Part shown: piece by piece, positions 8,393-16,495 of the stretch
Numbering within the stretch: position 1 is the first letter of the stretch
How the letters are laid out: each line of letters opens with the position of its first letter
NCBI RefSeq assembly: GCF_012769535.1
Contig: NZ_CP046565.1
Location: 1 to 64,000, forward strand
From: Methylococcus geothermalis
Lineage (GTDB): Bacteria > Pseudomonadota > Gammaproteobacteria > Methylococcales > Methylococcaceae
DNA length: 64,000 nucleotides
Direction of reading: 5' to 3'
The notes under the pieces: model-generated
Seen by the model: only the letters and a program-made list of their open reading frames with translations
The model's database searches: none
Told to the model about the DNA's origin: nothing
Translations under genes and position numbers: made by a program

Positions 8393-9220
8393 ATGATTGA
8401 CCGGTCTGACAAGCTCCCTGTGGTGCGCCAGTGTGAATTGCTGGAGCTATCCCGCTCTTCGGTGTATTACGTGCCCCAGCCAGTTTCAGAAAGCGATCTG
8501 GCCTTAATGCGTCGGATCGACGAGTTGCACATCAACCATCCGTTTGCTGGCGCCCGCATGCTGCGCGACCTGCTGCGCCTGGAAGGCATTCAGGTGGGCC
8601 GCCGGCATGTGTCCACGCTGATGAAGAAGATGGGCATCGAGGCGCTGTATCGACGGCCGAACACCAGCCGGAAGCATCCGCAGAACCCGATCTTCCCCTA
8701 TCTGCTGCGCGGTCTGGAGATCACCAGAGCGAACCACGTAGGGGCCATGGATATCACCTACATCCCCATGCGCAAAGGCTTCGTGTACCTGGCTGCGGTA
8801 CTCGACTGGGCGACCCGGCGGGTGCTGTCTTGGCGACTGTCCAACAGCCTGACCACGGACTTCTGCATCGAGGCCGTCGAGGAAGCTCTACAGCGTCATG
8901 GCAAGCCGGAGATCTTTAACACCGACCAAGGCAGCCAGTTCACCAGCACAGAGTTTGTCGATCTGCTCCAAGGTCAAGGTCTCCGAGTCAGCATGGACGG
9001 CAAGGGCCGCTGGGTCGATAACGTATTTGTCGAACGGCTTTGGAAAAGCGTGAAATACGAGGAAGTTTACTTGCATGCTTACGACTCAGTTTCTCAAGCA
9101 AGGCAAGGCTTACAAAGCTATTTCAAGTTTTACAATGAACGGCGGCCTCATTCATCGCTTGATGGCAAGACCCCGGATAGCGTGTACTTTAATTCGCTGC
9201 CACTCCAGAAGGCAGCCTAA
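8393..9220 (+). CDS. IS3-family transposase OrfB (copy C1)
   Basis: This 275-residue rve-type integrase starts at ATG 8393 (MIDRSDKLPV), the usual OrfB start. The DDE residues are in GAMDITYIPM, NTDQGSQFTS and NVFVERLWKSVKYEE, followed by the usual tail YNERRPHSSLDGKTPDSVYF. The frame stays open upstream to 8348, but the Arg-rich extension there is only the shifted reading of the OrfA tail. Copy C2 is almost identical (Trp versus Gly after AAVLD). Confidence 0.92.
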   Translation: MIDRSDKLPVVRQCELLELSRSSVYYVPQPVSESDLALMRRIDELHINHPFAGARMLRDLLRLEGIQVGRRHVSTLMKKMGIEALYRRPNTSRKHPQNPIFPYLLRGLEITRANHVGAMDITYIPMRKGFVYLAAVLDWATRRVLSWRLSNSLTTDFCIEAVEEALQRHGKPEIFNTDQGSQFTSTEFVDLLQGQGLRVSMDGKGRWVDNVFVERLWKSVKYEEVYLHAYDSVSQARQGLQSYFKFYNERRPHSSLDGKTPDSVYFNSLPLQKAA

Positions 9221-9278
9221 ACCGCAGAAGCGCAGCATGGCCGCGCTCTTTCATACGCTGTCCATACGGCTTCCCTAG

Positions 9279-10451
9279 GGAACCTCTGAACAAACCCTGC
9301 TGGTAAGCTAATGCCTGCCCAGAACCCATGAACGCGGTGCCCTCATGAAACAGACCACCTTTGCCTCCTTAGCCTTTGACCGGAAGAAGAAGCAGACCCG
9401 GCGTGAGAAGTTCCTGGCCGAGATGGAGCGGGCGGTGCCGTGGCCGGAACTGCTGGCGGTGATCGAACCGCATTACCCGAAAGCGGGTCGGCGCGGTCGT
9501 CAACCGTACCCGTTGGCGACGATGCTCAGGCTTTACTTCCTCCAGCAATGGTATGCCTTGTCCGACCCGGGCCTGGAAGACGCCCTGTACGAGATCGAAT
9601 CGATGCGGCGTTTTGCGGGTCTGGAGTTGGCCGATGACGCGCTGCCGGATGAAACCACGATCCTCAACTTCCGGCGCCTGCTGGAACGTCACGAGCTGAC
9701 GGCGAAGTTGATGAACGCCATCAATGACGTGTTGGAAGCGCGAGGGTTGCTGCTCAAGGGGGGCACGATGGTGGATGCGACGATCATCCATGCCGCGCCA
9801 TCGACGAAGAACAAGGCCAAAGCGCGCGACCCGGAGATGCATCAGACCAAGAAGGGCCATCAGTGGTTCTTCGGCATGAAGGTGCACGTGGGAGCGGACG
9901 TTCACACCGGCGTCGCCCACACGGTCTCGGTGACACCGGCCCATGCCGCCGACATCAGCCAGTTGCCGAACCTGCTGCGCGAGGACGACCGGCTGATCCT
10001 CGGCGATGCCGGCTACGTCAACGACACCTATAAGCGCGCGGCGCGGCAGGCCGGGGTCGTGTGGGGCGTCGCCTTGAAAGCCCGTCCGAAACGGCGCTTG
10101 GGGGCTGCGCAGAAACGCCGCCATCGGCGAATGTCGTCGATCCGCAGCCGAGTCGAGCACCTTTTTCGGGTGATGAAGCGGCAGTTCGGCTACACCAAGA
10201 CGCGCTACCGGGGTCTGGCTAAGAACGCCGCCCAGGTGTTGACCCTGATAGGGTTGACCCATCTTTACCTAAAGATGCGCGCATTGATGACCTGAGGGGC
10301 GAGGTGCGCCCGGCATCCGCCCCGACGGGCGCATCCGGGGGGGGATCGCCACGGTAAGTAAGGCATTTCGGTGCCATTTACCCTTTTTTCAAAGCCTGAT
10401 CATCAGCGGGATGTGCTTTTACCGGCCAAATCGGGTTTGTTCAGAGGTTCC
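9279..10451 (+). mobile_element. IS5-family element, copy B, with CTAG target duplication
   Basis: This 1173-bp element has perfect 19-bp ends (GGAACCTCTGAACAAACCC and its complement). It is flanked by CTAG at 9275-9278 and again at 10452-10455, a 4-bp target duplication typical of IS5. Removing the IS joins 9278 to 10456 and restores a continuous frame of a lipoprotein gene on the minus strand. The insertion therefore looks clean and recent. Confidence 0.93.
9345..10295 (+). CDS. IS5-family transposase (copy B)
   Basis: This intact 316-residue DDE transposase has MVDATIIHA, LILGDAGYVND and RSRVEHLFRVMKRQFGY as catalytic blocks. It is nearly identical to copy A. The C-terminus differs slightly (HLYLKMRALMT versus NLYLKRYALMT). 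It starts at the ATG 67 bases inside the left inverted repeat. Confidence 0.93.
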   Translation: MKQTTFASLAFDRKKKQTRREKFLAEMERAVPWPELLAVIEPHYPKAGRRGRQPYPLATMLRLYFLQQWYALSDPGLEDALYEIESMRRFAGLELADDALPDETTILNFRRLLERHELTAKLMNAINDVLEARGLLLKGGTMVDATIIHAAPSTKNKAKARDPEMHQTKKGHQWFFGMKVHVGADVHTGVAHTVSVTPAHAADISQLPNLLREDDRLILGDAGYVNDTYKRAARQAGVVWGVALKARPKRRLGAAQKRRHRRMSSIRSRVEHLFRVMKRQFGYTKTRYRGLAKNAAQVLTLIGLTHLYLKMRALMT

Positions 10452-10519
10452 CTAGATACAGCGCAGCCGGTCAAGGTAAGCGCTATACAAAGCAAAGACG
10501 CCAAAATGAGCCGATGCAT
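10403..10519 (-). pseudogene. N-terminal fragment of a lipoprotein gene, cut by IS5 copy B
   Basis: On the minus strand from ATG 10519 a short signal peptide ends with the lipobox LTGC (Cys at residue 19), followed by AVSR. The frame then enters IS5 copy B and stops at 10403-10405 after 38 codons. Across the excised IS the frame continues (SREAVWTAYERARP) into 9232-9275, which supports a real gene. IS3 copy C2 begins only nine bases upstream of the start, so promoter and ribosome binding site are gone. The family is unknown. Confidence 0.6.
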
Positions 10520-10580
10520 TCATGCGGTGGCCCCGGTTTTTTAGACAGGATTTTACCTGGCTTAAGTGGGCTTCTGCGGT

Positions 10581-11408
10581 TTAGGCTGCCTTCTGGAGTG
10601 GCAGCGAATTAAAGTACACGCTATCCGGGGTCTTGCCATCAAGCGATGAATGAGGCCGCCGTTCATTGTAAAACTTGAAATAGCTTTGTAAGCCTTGCCT
10701 TGCTTGAGAAACTGAGTCGTAAGCATGCAAGTAAACTTCCTCGTATTTCACGCTTTTCCAAAGCCGTTCGACAAATACGTTATCGACCCAGCGGCCCTTG
10801 CCGTCCATGCTGACTCGGAGACCTTGACCTTGGAGCAGATCGACAAACTCTGTGCTGGTGAACTGGCTGCCTTGGTCGGTGTTAAAGATCTCCGGCTTGC
10901 CATGACGCTGTAGAGCTTCCTCGACGGCCTCGATGCAGAAGTCCGTGGTCAGGCTGTTGGACAGTCGCCAAGACAGCACCCGCCGGGTCGCCCCGTCGAG
11001 TACCGCAGCCAGGTACACGAAGCCTTTGCGCATGGGGATGTAGGTGATATCCATGGCCCCTACATGGTTCGCTCTGGTGATCTCCAGACCGCGCAGCAGA
11101 TAGGGGAAGATCGGGTTCTGCGGATGCTTCCGGCTGGTGTTCGGCCGTCGATACAGCGCCTCGATGCCCATCTTCTTCATCAGCGTGGACACATGCCGGC
11201 GGCCCACCTGAATGCCTTCCAGGCGCAGCAGGTCGCGCAGCATGCGGGCGCCAGCAAACGGATGGTTGATGTGCAACTCGTCGATCCGACGCATTAAGGC
11301 CAGATCGCTTTCTGAAACTGGCTGGGGCACGTAATACACCGAAGAGCGGGATAGCTCCAGCAATTCACACTGGCGCACCACAGGGAGCTTGTCAGACCGG
11401 TCAATCAT
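10581..11408 (-). CDS. IS3-family transposase OrfB (copy C2)
   Basis: This 275-residue integrase is equal to copy C1 except for Gly in place of Trp after AAVLD. That position lies between the first and second catalytic Asp and may or may not be tolerated. All three DDE residues are present (GAMDITYIP, NTDQGSQFT, VERLWKSVKYEE). The start ATG at 11408 mirrors that of C1. Confidence 0.92.
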   Translation of the reverse strand: MIDRSDKLPVVRQCELLELSRSSVYYVPQPVSESDLALMRRIDELHINHPFAGARMLRDLLRLEGIQVGRRHVSTLMKKMGIEALYRRPNTSRKHPQNPIFPYLLRGLEITRANHVGAMDITYIPMRKGFVYLAAVLDGATRRVLSWRLSNSLTTDFCIEAVEEALQRHGKPEIFNTDQGSQFTSTEFVDLLQGQGLRVSMDGKGRWVDNVFVERLWKSVKYEEVYLHAYDSVSQARQGLQSYFKFYNERRPHSSLDGKTPDSVYFNSLPLQKAA

Positions 11409-11449
11409 CGTTTTGCGCTCGCATCGCCGACGCGACCGAGCGCGGCGAC

Positions 11450-11710
11450 TCAAAAATCATTCGCCATCGCCAACTGCCCGATCTTGGCGTGGAGTTCCTT
11501 CACGTCTGGCCCGCTCGACTCACTGCGTTCCGCGGCTGTGGCGAACACGTCGCTCGCCCGCTCCTGCAACTGGCTCTTCCACTGCGTGATCTGGTTGACG
11601 TGAACTTCAAACTGTTCCGCTAACTCCGCCAACGTCTTATCGCCTTTGAGCGCTGCCAGGGCCACCTTGGCCTTAAAGGCCGCCGAGTGATTTCTTCTCT
11701 TTCTCTTCAT
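11450..11710 (-). CDS. IS3-family transposase OrfA (copy C2)
   Basis: This 86-residue HTH protein is identical to OrfA of C1, including the TGA after NDF. Sharing of this stop by both copies shows that it was present before the element multiplied here, so it does not by itself prevent transposition. Confidence 0.85.
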   Translation of the reverse strand: MKRKRRNHSAAFKAKVALAALKGDKTLAELAEQFEVHVNQITQWKSQLQERASDVFATAAERSESSGPDVKELHAKIGQLAMANDF

Positions 11711-11958
11711 CTCTGTTCTCCGATTTCAGCCCTTCCTAGGGCCGGTGATTAGAACAGAAACCTCACCTAAGCGGCTGTCCTATTTTCCGGGGCCGGCTCT
11801 GAACAAGGCTACAGACCAAGATCAGAGTCCCTCGTCAGTGGGGGAGAAACGCCCTCAGGATTGGCGCGTGGAAGAACGTTTGCTCGCGCTGCATGAAAGC
11901 TATGGCCTGGAAGGCGAGGTGAACCACCCCGGGAATCGTGGAGGCTGGTTGGTTTAAG

Positions 11959-12855
11959 TTACGCCAGTTGGGCAGCCCGACGGGCTAAGTCGCGATAGTA
12001 GTTTGCCTCAGCTTCTGCGGGAGGGATATACCCGATGGGTTCCAGCAGCCTTGAGTGGTTGAACCAGGAGACCCATTCCAGCGTAGCCAGTTCGACGGCT
12101 TCCCGGGTTTTCCAGGGGGCCCGCCGGTGGATCAACTCAGCCTTGTAGAGGCCGTTGATGGTTTCGGCCAACGCGTTGTCGTAGCTGTCGCCTTTGCTGC
12201 CCACCGAGGGTTCGATACCGGCCTCGGCCAGGCGCTCGCTGTAGCGGATGCTGACGTACTGCGAACCGCGGTCCGAAGGATGGATCAGGGCGCCATCGCG
12301 TTCCGGCTGGCGGGCATACAGCGCTTGCTCCAGCGCATCGAGTACGAAGTCGGTGTGCATGGAAGAACTCACCCGCCAGCCGACAATGCGCCGGGCAAAC
12401 ACGTCGACGACAAATGCCACGTACAACCATCCCTGCCAGGTCGAGACGTAGGTGTAATCGGCCACCCACAGCTGATTGGGACGCTCGGCCTTGAAGTCCC
12501 GATTGACCCGATCCAGCGGGCACGGCGTGGTCCGGTCGCTGAACGTGGTCCGCACCACCTTGCCACGGATGACACCGCGCAGGCCAAGCCGTCGCATCAG
12601 CCGCTCGACCGTGCAGCGGGCGACGGCGATGCCTTCCCGGTTCATTTGTCGCCACACCTTGTCGGCGCCATACACCTGCAAATTGACCTGCCAGATGCGT
12701 TCGATCTGCGGAACCAGGGCGTCGTCGCGCTGGGCACGCGCACTGCGCAGTGCCGGGTTGCGTTGCTGTGCCGCGTGACGCCGATAGCCCGACGGGGCGA
12801 TCTGCAAGACTTTGCAAATCGGCTCGACCCCAAAGGTATCCCGGTGCACATCCAC
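11959..12855 (-). CDS. IS3-family transposase OrfB (element D)
   Basis: This 298-residue integrase has the DDE residues in WVADYTYVSTWQGW, IHPSDRGSQYVS and DNALAETINGLYKAELIH, and ends with FNHSRLLEPIGYIPPAEAE. It starts eight bases after the OrfA stop, and a run of T (TTTTTTC) near the OrfA end could allow frameshifting to a fused OrfAB. All key residues are present, so the element appears active. Confidence 0.93.
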   Translation of the reverse strand: MDVHRDTFGVEPICKVLQIAPSGYRRHAAQQRNPALRSARAQRDDALVPQIERIWQVNLQVYGADKVWRQMNREGIAVARCTVERLMRRLGLRGVIRGKVVRTTFSDRTTPCPLDRVNRDFKAERPNQLWVADYTYVSTWQGWLYVAFVVDVFARRIVGWRVSSSMHTDFVLDALEQALYARQPERDGALIHPSDRGSQYVSIRYSERLAEAGIEPSVGSKGDSYDNALAETINGLYKAELIHRRAPWKTREAVELATLEWVSWFNHSRLLEPIGYIPPAEAEANYYRDLARRAAQLA

Positions 12856-12863
12856 GAATTCCC

Positions 12864-13187
12864 TTACGACTTGAATCGGCGGTCGAGCTCCGCCTGGGCG
12901 AAAAAAGCGCTGGCCAACCGGAGGATCTCATTGGCCTTGCGCAACTCCTTCACCTCCCGCTCCAGGTCCTTGATGCGTTGCTGCTCTGCCGAGGTCAGGC
13001 CATCACGTTGACCCGTGTCGCGTTCATGACGTCGCACCCAGCTCAGCAGCGTCTGCGCCGTGCAGCCCATCTTGCCTGCGATCGAGACCACGGCAGCCCA
13101 TTGTGAAGGATGTTCGTTGCGGCACTCGAACACCAGGCGAACAGCACGCTCACGGACCTCAGGGGAAAACTTCGTTGACTTCTTCAT
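12864..13187 (-). CDS. IS3-family transposase OrfA (element D)
   Basis: This 107-residue protein has a helix-turn-helix ([15 protein letters not shown] ... [16 protein letters not shown]) and a C-terminal leucine zipper ([20 protein letters not shown]), as usual for IS3 OrfA. It starts at ATG 13187, 50 bases inside the inverted repeat. Confidence 0.92.
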   Translation of the reverse strand: MKKSTKFSPEVRERAVRLVFECRNEHPSQWAAVVSIAGKMGCTAQTLLSWVRRHERDTGQRDGLTSAEQQRIKDLEREVKELRKANEILRLASAFFAQAELDRRFKS

Positions 13188-13486
13188 GGCTCCATCTTCT
13201 CAAGAGTTGGAGCCTCCACCAAAGCCGGGGCGGTTCAAGGCGCTCAAGGCCTGGTGTCGGGAAAAAGGCTTGTTTGCACATCACTTGGCGCAATGGCAGG
13301 CGGACTTTTGTCGTGCTGCCGGCGCGGTCGAAAGTCGTGAAGGCTCGCGGGAGCTCCGTACACTGAAGGAAGAAAACCAACGCCTCCAACGCGAATTGAC
13401 GCGCAAGGAGAAAGCGTTGGCGGAAGCGGCGGCGCTGTGGGTGCTTCAAAAAAAGTACCGGGCGCTCTTGGGGGGAGAGGTCGAAT

Positions 13487-14569
13487 GACCCCCCTCGAAG
13501 AGCGCCAGCAAGGGGTCGCACTGCTGTCGGAAGCCACGACGGCGGGCGCGCGCCAGGACGAAGCCTGCGCCGTGCTGGGGCTGAGTGCGCGCACCCTGCA
13601 ACGCTGGCGGGAGGACGAAACGATCCGCAGCGACCAGCGCCCGTTACGGCCGTATGAGCCACCCCACAAGCTGACGGCCCAAGAGCGCGCCGAGCTGCTG
13701 GCGGTGGCGAATTCGGAGGAATTCGGCCATTTGCCGCCAAGCCAGATCGTGCCCCGGCGGGCGGATCAAGGCCGCTATCTCGCCTCGGAGTCGACCTTCT
13801 ATCGCGTGCTGCGGGCGGAAAACCAGTTGGGGCACCGCCGCAGCGAACGCCCCGCAAAGACCACGAGAGCCAAGCCCCGTGCGGTCTGCGCCACGGCGTC
13901 GAACCAGGTCTACAGTGGGGACATCACCTACCTGCCGGCCGCCATCCGGGGGCAGTTCTTCTATCTCTACCTGTTCCTCGACCTGTTCAGCCGCAAGATC
14001 GTTGGCTGGCAGGTCTATGAAGAAGAAAACAGTGTCCTGGCCAGCGAGGTTTTGCGTGATCTCTGCCACCGCGAAGGCGTTCTGCCGGATCAGGTCATCC
14101 TGCATTCCGACAATGGCGGCCCCATGAAAGGCGCGACCATGCTGGCCACCCTGCAGGCGCTCGGCGTCATACCGTCATTCAGTCGCCCGGCGGTCAGCAA
14201 CGACAACCCTGACTCGGAACGCTGTTCAAGACCTTGAAATACCGCCCCGAATACCCGCTGCGGCCCTTTGCCGACCTGGCGGCGGCCAGGCAGTGGGTAA
14301 TGGGCTTGGTTCGCTGGTACAACCACGAACATCGCCACAGCGCCATCCGCTTCGTCACCCCGGCACAGCGCCATGCCGGCCAGGACACGGCGCTGCTGGA
14401 TCAACGCAAGGCCGTCTACGAGGCCGCCCGAGCCCGGCATCCTCAGCGTTGGCGGGGACCCACCCGGAATTGGCAACGGATCCAGGTGGTTCATTTGAAT
14501 CCGGATCAGACTGATGCGAAAGCAGGCGATCCAAGAGAGGGGAAAACCGAGGCCAAAAAAGCCGCTTGA
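13487..14569 (+). pseudogene. IS3 element E OrfB, one-base deletion
   Basis: The protein reads well through the first two catalytic Asp residues (YSGDITYLP, ILHSDNGGPMKG) and the Glu in NDNPDSE. It then goes out of frame and stops at 14237. The tail (LKYRPEYPLRPFADL ... NWQRIQVVHLNPDQ) continues in another frame to 14569. Related transposases read NDNPYSEALFKTLKYRP. Inserting one G near 14218 restores ALFKTLKYRP, so a 1-base deletion is the simplest explanation. Confidence 0.88.
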
Positions 14570-14672
14570 GATTTAACCACCGAGGCGACAACTACCTTGA
14601 CAATTTCCGATTTTGGGTAGGTACTTATATTTCACACCCGCAATTGTTTTACCGAGAGCCAACCAATCAGCC

Positions 14673-14760
14673 GGGACTTGACACATAGGCAGCTCAGAAA
14701 TGGACGAGGAGACGGCGGTCAAGTTTCGCGACCTTCACTGCCGCATAGGCAGCTCAGAAA
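14673..14760 (+). CRISPR. Two-repeat type I-F-like CRISPR remnant with one 32-nt spacer
   Basis: The 28-nt unit at 14733-14760 (starting CTTCACTGCCGCATAGG, ending CAGCTCAGAAA) closely matches the known type I-F repeat, which begins GTTCACTGCCG and ends GAAA. A second unit at 14673-14700 shares the last 18 bases almost exactly (one difference) but has a diverged 5' part. The spacer at 14701-14732 is exactly 32 nt, the I-F length. There are no cas genes in the window and no further repeats. IS3 element E ends 63 bases upstream, so the array was probably truncated or is dying. Confidence 0.75.
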
Positions 14761-14791
14761 ATGCGCCCTGCGGGGCAAATCCCAAAAACGC

Positions 14792-14820
14792 AAAAACCCC
14801 CGCAGCGGGCGCTGCGAGGG
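14792..14820 (-). terminator. Rho-independent terminator of mopE
   Basis: On the minus strand a GC-rich stem (CGCAGC pairing with GCTGCG, extended by CCC/GGG) is followed by TTTTT, 25 bases after the mopE stop codon. Confidence 0.85.
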
Positions 14821-14844
14821 CTGATATTGGCGGGAGCCGCGGCT

Positions 14845-16455
14845 TTACGGCTTGGAGATCGTGATGTTGACCCAGGCGCCCTTGGCCGGCACTTCCCAGA
14901 CTTCGCCGGTAGTGGCGAGCTTGCCGTCGGCACCGATACCCCAGTCGTCCACTTCCAGGACGTTGCCGGTGTACAGCATGTAATAGCCGGTCTTCGGCAG
15001 GGTGATGGACTTGCTGAATGCGCCGGCGGTGCCGTCATTCAGGGCCATCCCTTTGAACGCCGTCGGGTGCATGATGAGCTTCTTCGATGCCTCGTACTTG
15101 TCGGCGTCATAACCGGAATCGACGTAGTACATGGTGTAGCTGTCCGTCTTCATCGGGTAAAGCTCGGGGTCCACGCCCGCTGGGGCGGTGTGGTCGGCCT
15201 TGGCCGGCAAACCCTGTACGGTCCAGTCAGCGTGCTGCACGATCACGTGGCCGATCACGGTGTCGGAGTCAGCGGGCAGCGCGGTCTGGCCTTCATCGAG
15301 ATCCTGGGTACCCGCCCAGAACAGAGGACCGCCCTCGGGCCGCCAGAACAGGATGAAACCCGGATGGGCGCCTCTCAGGCTGGCTTCCTGTGCATCGCGT
15401 TGCACGCTGAGGGTGATCTTGTCGCCGGCATTGCCGTTGAAGAAGGACCATTTGCCGGTATGGGTCCAGCCGCGCCAGATGTCCTGGCCGTCGCTGACCG
15501 GCGTGATGGTGTCGTCGTTCCACTTGATGCCGGTGGTCGGATCGTAATACGAGGTCTTGCCGATCGCCAGCGAGTAGCTCTTGTTGTAGCCGGAGAAGTC
15601 GCGCGGCGGCCCATAGACGGGCGTTCCCGGCCCCGGCGGAGAAGATATCTTGAAGTTGATGACCGGACTGGAGTAGGTACCCGGATTCTTGAAGGTCTCG
15701 ACGACTTCCGCCACGCCCGAATCGCGCCCGTCACAGTTGGAATCCACGCCGTCCAGCGTCGCTTCGGCGGCGCCCGGATGGACGGTGGGCGCGAAGTCGT
15801 TGCAATCGACGTCGGCGGTGGAGCCGTCGCCGTCCCGGTCCAGCATATCCAGACCCGCGGAATTCGCGCTGCCTTTCAAGGCGATCTTGGACAGCACGGT
15901 GCCGTTCTTGGTCTTGGCCTTCGCCTGCCCGGTGACCGGAACGTTGAAGTAGCCATGCAGGCTGCCGATCGCGATGTCGACCGGGAATTGCGGCAGATCG
16001 ATGCTGGTGGTCTGGTCCTGGTAAAGCCGGGCCAGGGCCGGCTGGCCGGTCCATTTCAGCTTGAGCATGATGGCCTTGGCGTTCCAGGTGAATTTGAGCG
16101 TGCCGCCGCCGGGCACGTTGATCACCGCCATGCCGCCCTTGGCGCCGAATTTCTTTTTGGTGGCATCGCCCAGCGTGCCCGTGGCCAGGGTCTGGCCCTG
16201 CACGACGGCCGACCAGGTCGTTTCCGGGGTGATGTCCGCCATGCCGACGTGTTCGTTGAATTCGAAGTGACCGTCCAGCACCAGCAGCTCGGTGCCGACT
16301 TCCTGACCTTTCTTGAGCTTTTCCGAATAGGCCTCCGAATAGCTCAGGTGCGCGACGGCGGTGACGTCGTGAGTACCGCCATGGGCGGCGGCCCATTGCG
16401 GCGTGGCCGCGAAGAGGCCGGCGGCCAGGAGGGAATAACGATGCGTTTTGTTCAT
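14845..16455 (-). CDS. mopE: MopE-type secreted copper-binding protein
   Basis: This 536-residue exported protein starts with a signal peptide (residues 1-24, cleavage after WAAA). A metal-binding repeat with acidic loop lies at 206-243 (DRDGDGSTADVDCNDF ... DGVDSNCDG, the Cu-binding_MopE type). The C-terminal half carries Trp330-Thr-His332 and His403. The published Methylococcus MopE* copper site uses Trp130 (oxidised to kynurenine), His132 and His203, and the spacing here is identical with an offset of 200. MopE is surface-bound and partly released as a C-terminal form, made under copper limitation. It lies 40 bases after the peroxidase gene, in one transcription unit. I preferred ATG 16455 (AGAGAG upstream) over a longer frame because only this start gives a signal peptide. 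Confidence 0.93.
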   Translation of the reverse strand: MNKTHRYSLLAAGLFAATPQWAAAHGGTHDVTAVAHLSYSEAYSEKLKKGQEVGTELLVLDGHFEFNEHVGMADITPETTWSAVVQGQTLATGTLGDATKKKFGAKGGMAVINVPGGGTLKFTWNAKAIMLKLKWTGQPALARLYQDQTTSIDLPQFPVDIAIGSLHGYFNVPVTGQAKAKTKNGTVLSKIALKGSANSAGLDMLDRDGDGSTADVDCNDFAPTVHPGAAEATLDGVDSNCDGRDSGVAEVVETFKNPGTYSSPVINFKISSPPGPGTPVYGPPRDFSGYNKSYSLAIGKTSYYDPTTGIKWNDDTITPVSDGQDIWRGWTHTGKWSFFNGNAGDKITLSVQRDAQEASLRGAHPGFILFWRPEGGPLFWAGTQDLDEGQTALPADSDTVIGHVIVQHADWTVQGLPAKADHTAPAGVDPELYPMKTDSYTMYYVDSGYDADKYEASKKLIMHPTAFKGMALNDGTAGAFSKSITLPKTGYYMLYTGNVLEVDDWGIGADGKLATTGEVWEVPAKGAWVNITISKP

Positions 16456-16495
16456 GGTGTTTCTCTCTTTAAGGTGTTGCGATAATCCTGAGGTA

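Larger units (their letters stand above)
7986..9231 (+). mobile_element. IS3-family element, copy C1, 3' end missing
   Basis: The left end (GGCCCCGGAAAATAGGACAG) matches that of copy C2 in inverse orientation. Sequence identity with C2 ends at about 9231, just after the orfB stop. The last about 35 bases and the right inverted repeat present in C2 are missing here, so C1 cannot move by itself. The leader also has a 21-base tandem duplication (8031-8051 and 8052-8072, one mismatch) that C2 lacks. Confidence 0.85.
10529..11794 (-). mobile_element. IS3-family element, copy C2
   Basis: This full-length copy of the C1 element lies in the opposite orientation. Its ends are related as inverted repeats: GGCCCCGGTTTTTTAGACAGG at the low end and the complement of GGCCCCGGAAAATAGGACAG at the high end. 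No identical target duplication is visible at the flanks (low side lipoprotein fragment, high side another IS3 orfA). Its arrival therefore involved rearrangement or lost duplications. The exact outer bases are uncertain by a few nucleotides. Confidence 0.85.
11920..13237 (-). mobile_element. IS3-family element D with AGG target duplication
   Basis: This 1318-bp element has ends TGAACCACCCCGG on the left and CCGGGGCGGTTCA on the right. The imperfect repeat extends to about 27 bp. It is flanked by AGG at 11917-11919 and 13238-13240, a 3-bp target duplication as usual for IS3. It sits inside OrfA of IS3 element E. A solo copy of its right end is found beside ssrA at 61127-61152. Confidence 0.93.
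11804..13488 (+). pseudogene. IS3 element E OrfA, split by insertion of IS3 element D
   Basis: The N-terminal part (KRPQDWRVEERLLALHESYG) lies before 11919 and the C-terminal part ([19 protein letters not shown] through a coiled coil [20 protein letters not shown] to LLGGEVE) lies in 13241-13488. The two parts are in the same frame once the 1318-bp IS and a 3-bp duplication are taken out. The true start is uncertain because IS3 C2 abuts the 5' side. OrfB begins at 13487, overlapping the OrfA stop by two bases. Confidence 0.8.
11795..14609 (+). mobile_element. IS3-family element E, interrupted by IS3 element D
   Basis: The pieces 11795-11919 and 13241-14609 belong to one IS3 element. If IS3 D and one 3-bp duplication are removed, the OrfA frame runs straight through (VEERLLALHESYGLEGE joined to [19 protein letters not shown]). 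The right end at 14609 (GACAATTTCCG) equals the end of the fragment at 4962-5337. The left end has been lost at the junction with IS3 copy C2. The OrfB is also frameshifted, so this copy is dead. Confidence 0.85.

Noticed and set aside
6604-10451. Composite transposon made of two IS5 copies with cargo
   Set aside because: Copy B has its own perfect 4-bp duplication and the outer flanks (CTAA and CTAG) differ. The inner DNA is mainly another IS and gene scraps.
14760-14820. Further CRISPR repeats downstream of the second unit
   Set aside because: The bases after 14760 are the mopE terminator region and contain no third repeat.
14761-16485. Long open frame on the plus strand opposite mopE (over 570 codons)
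   Set aside because: It is the mirror of a GC-rich gene with clear signal peptide and copper motifs on the other strand. Composition is Gly/Arg/His-rich without any domain.
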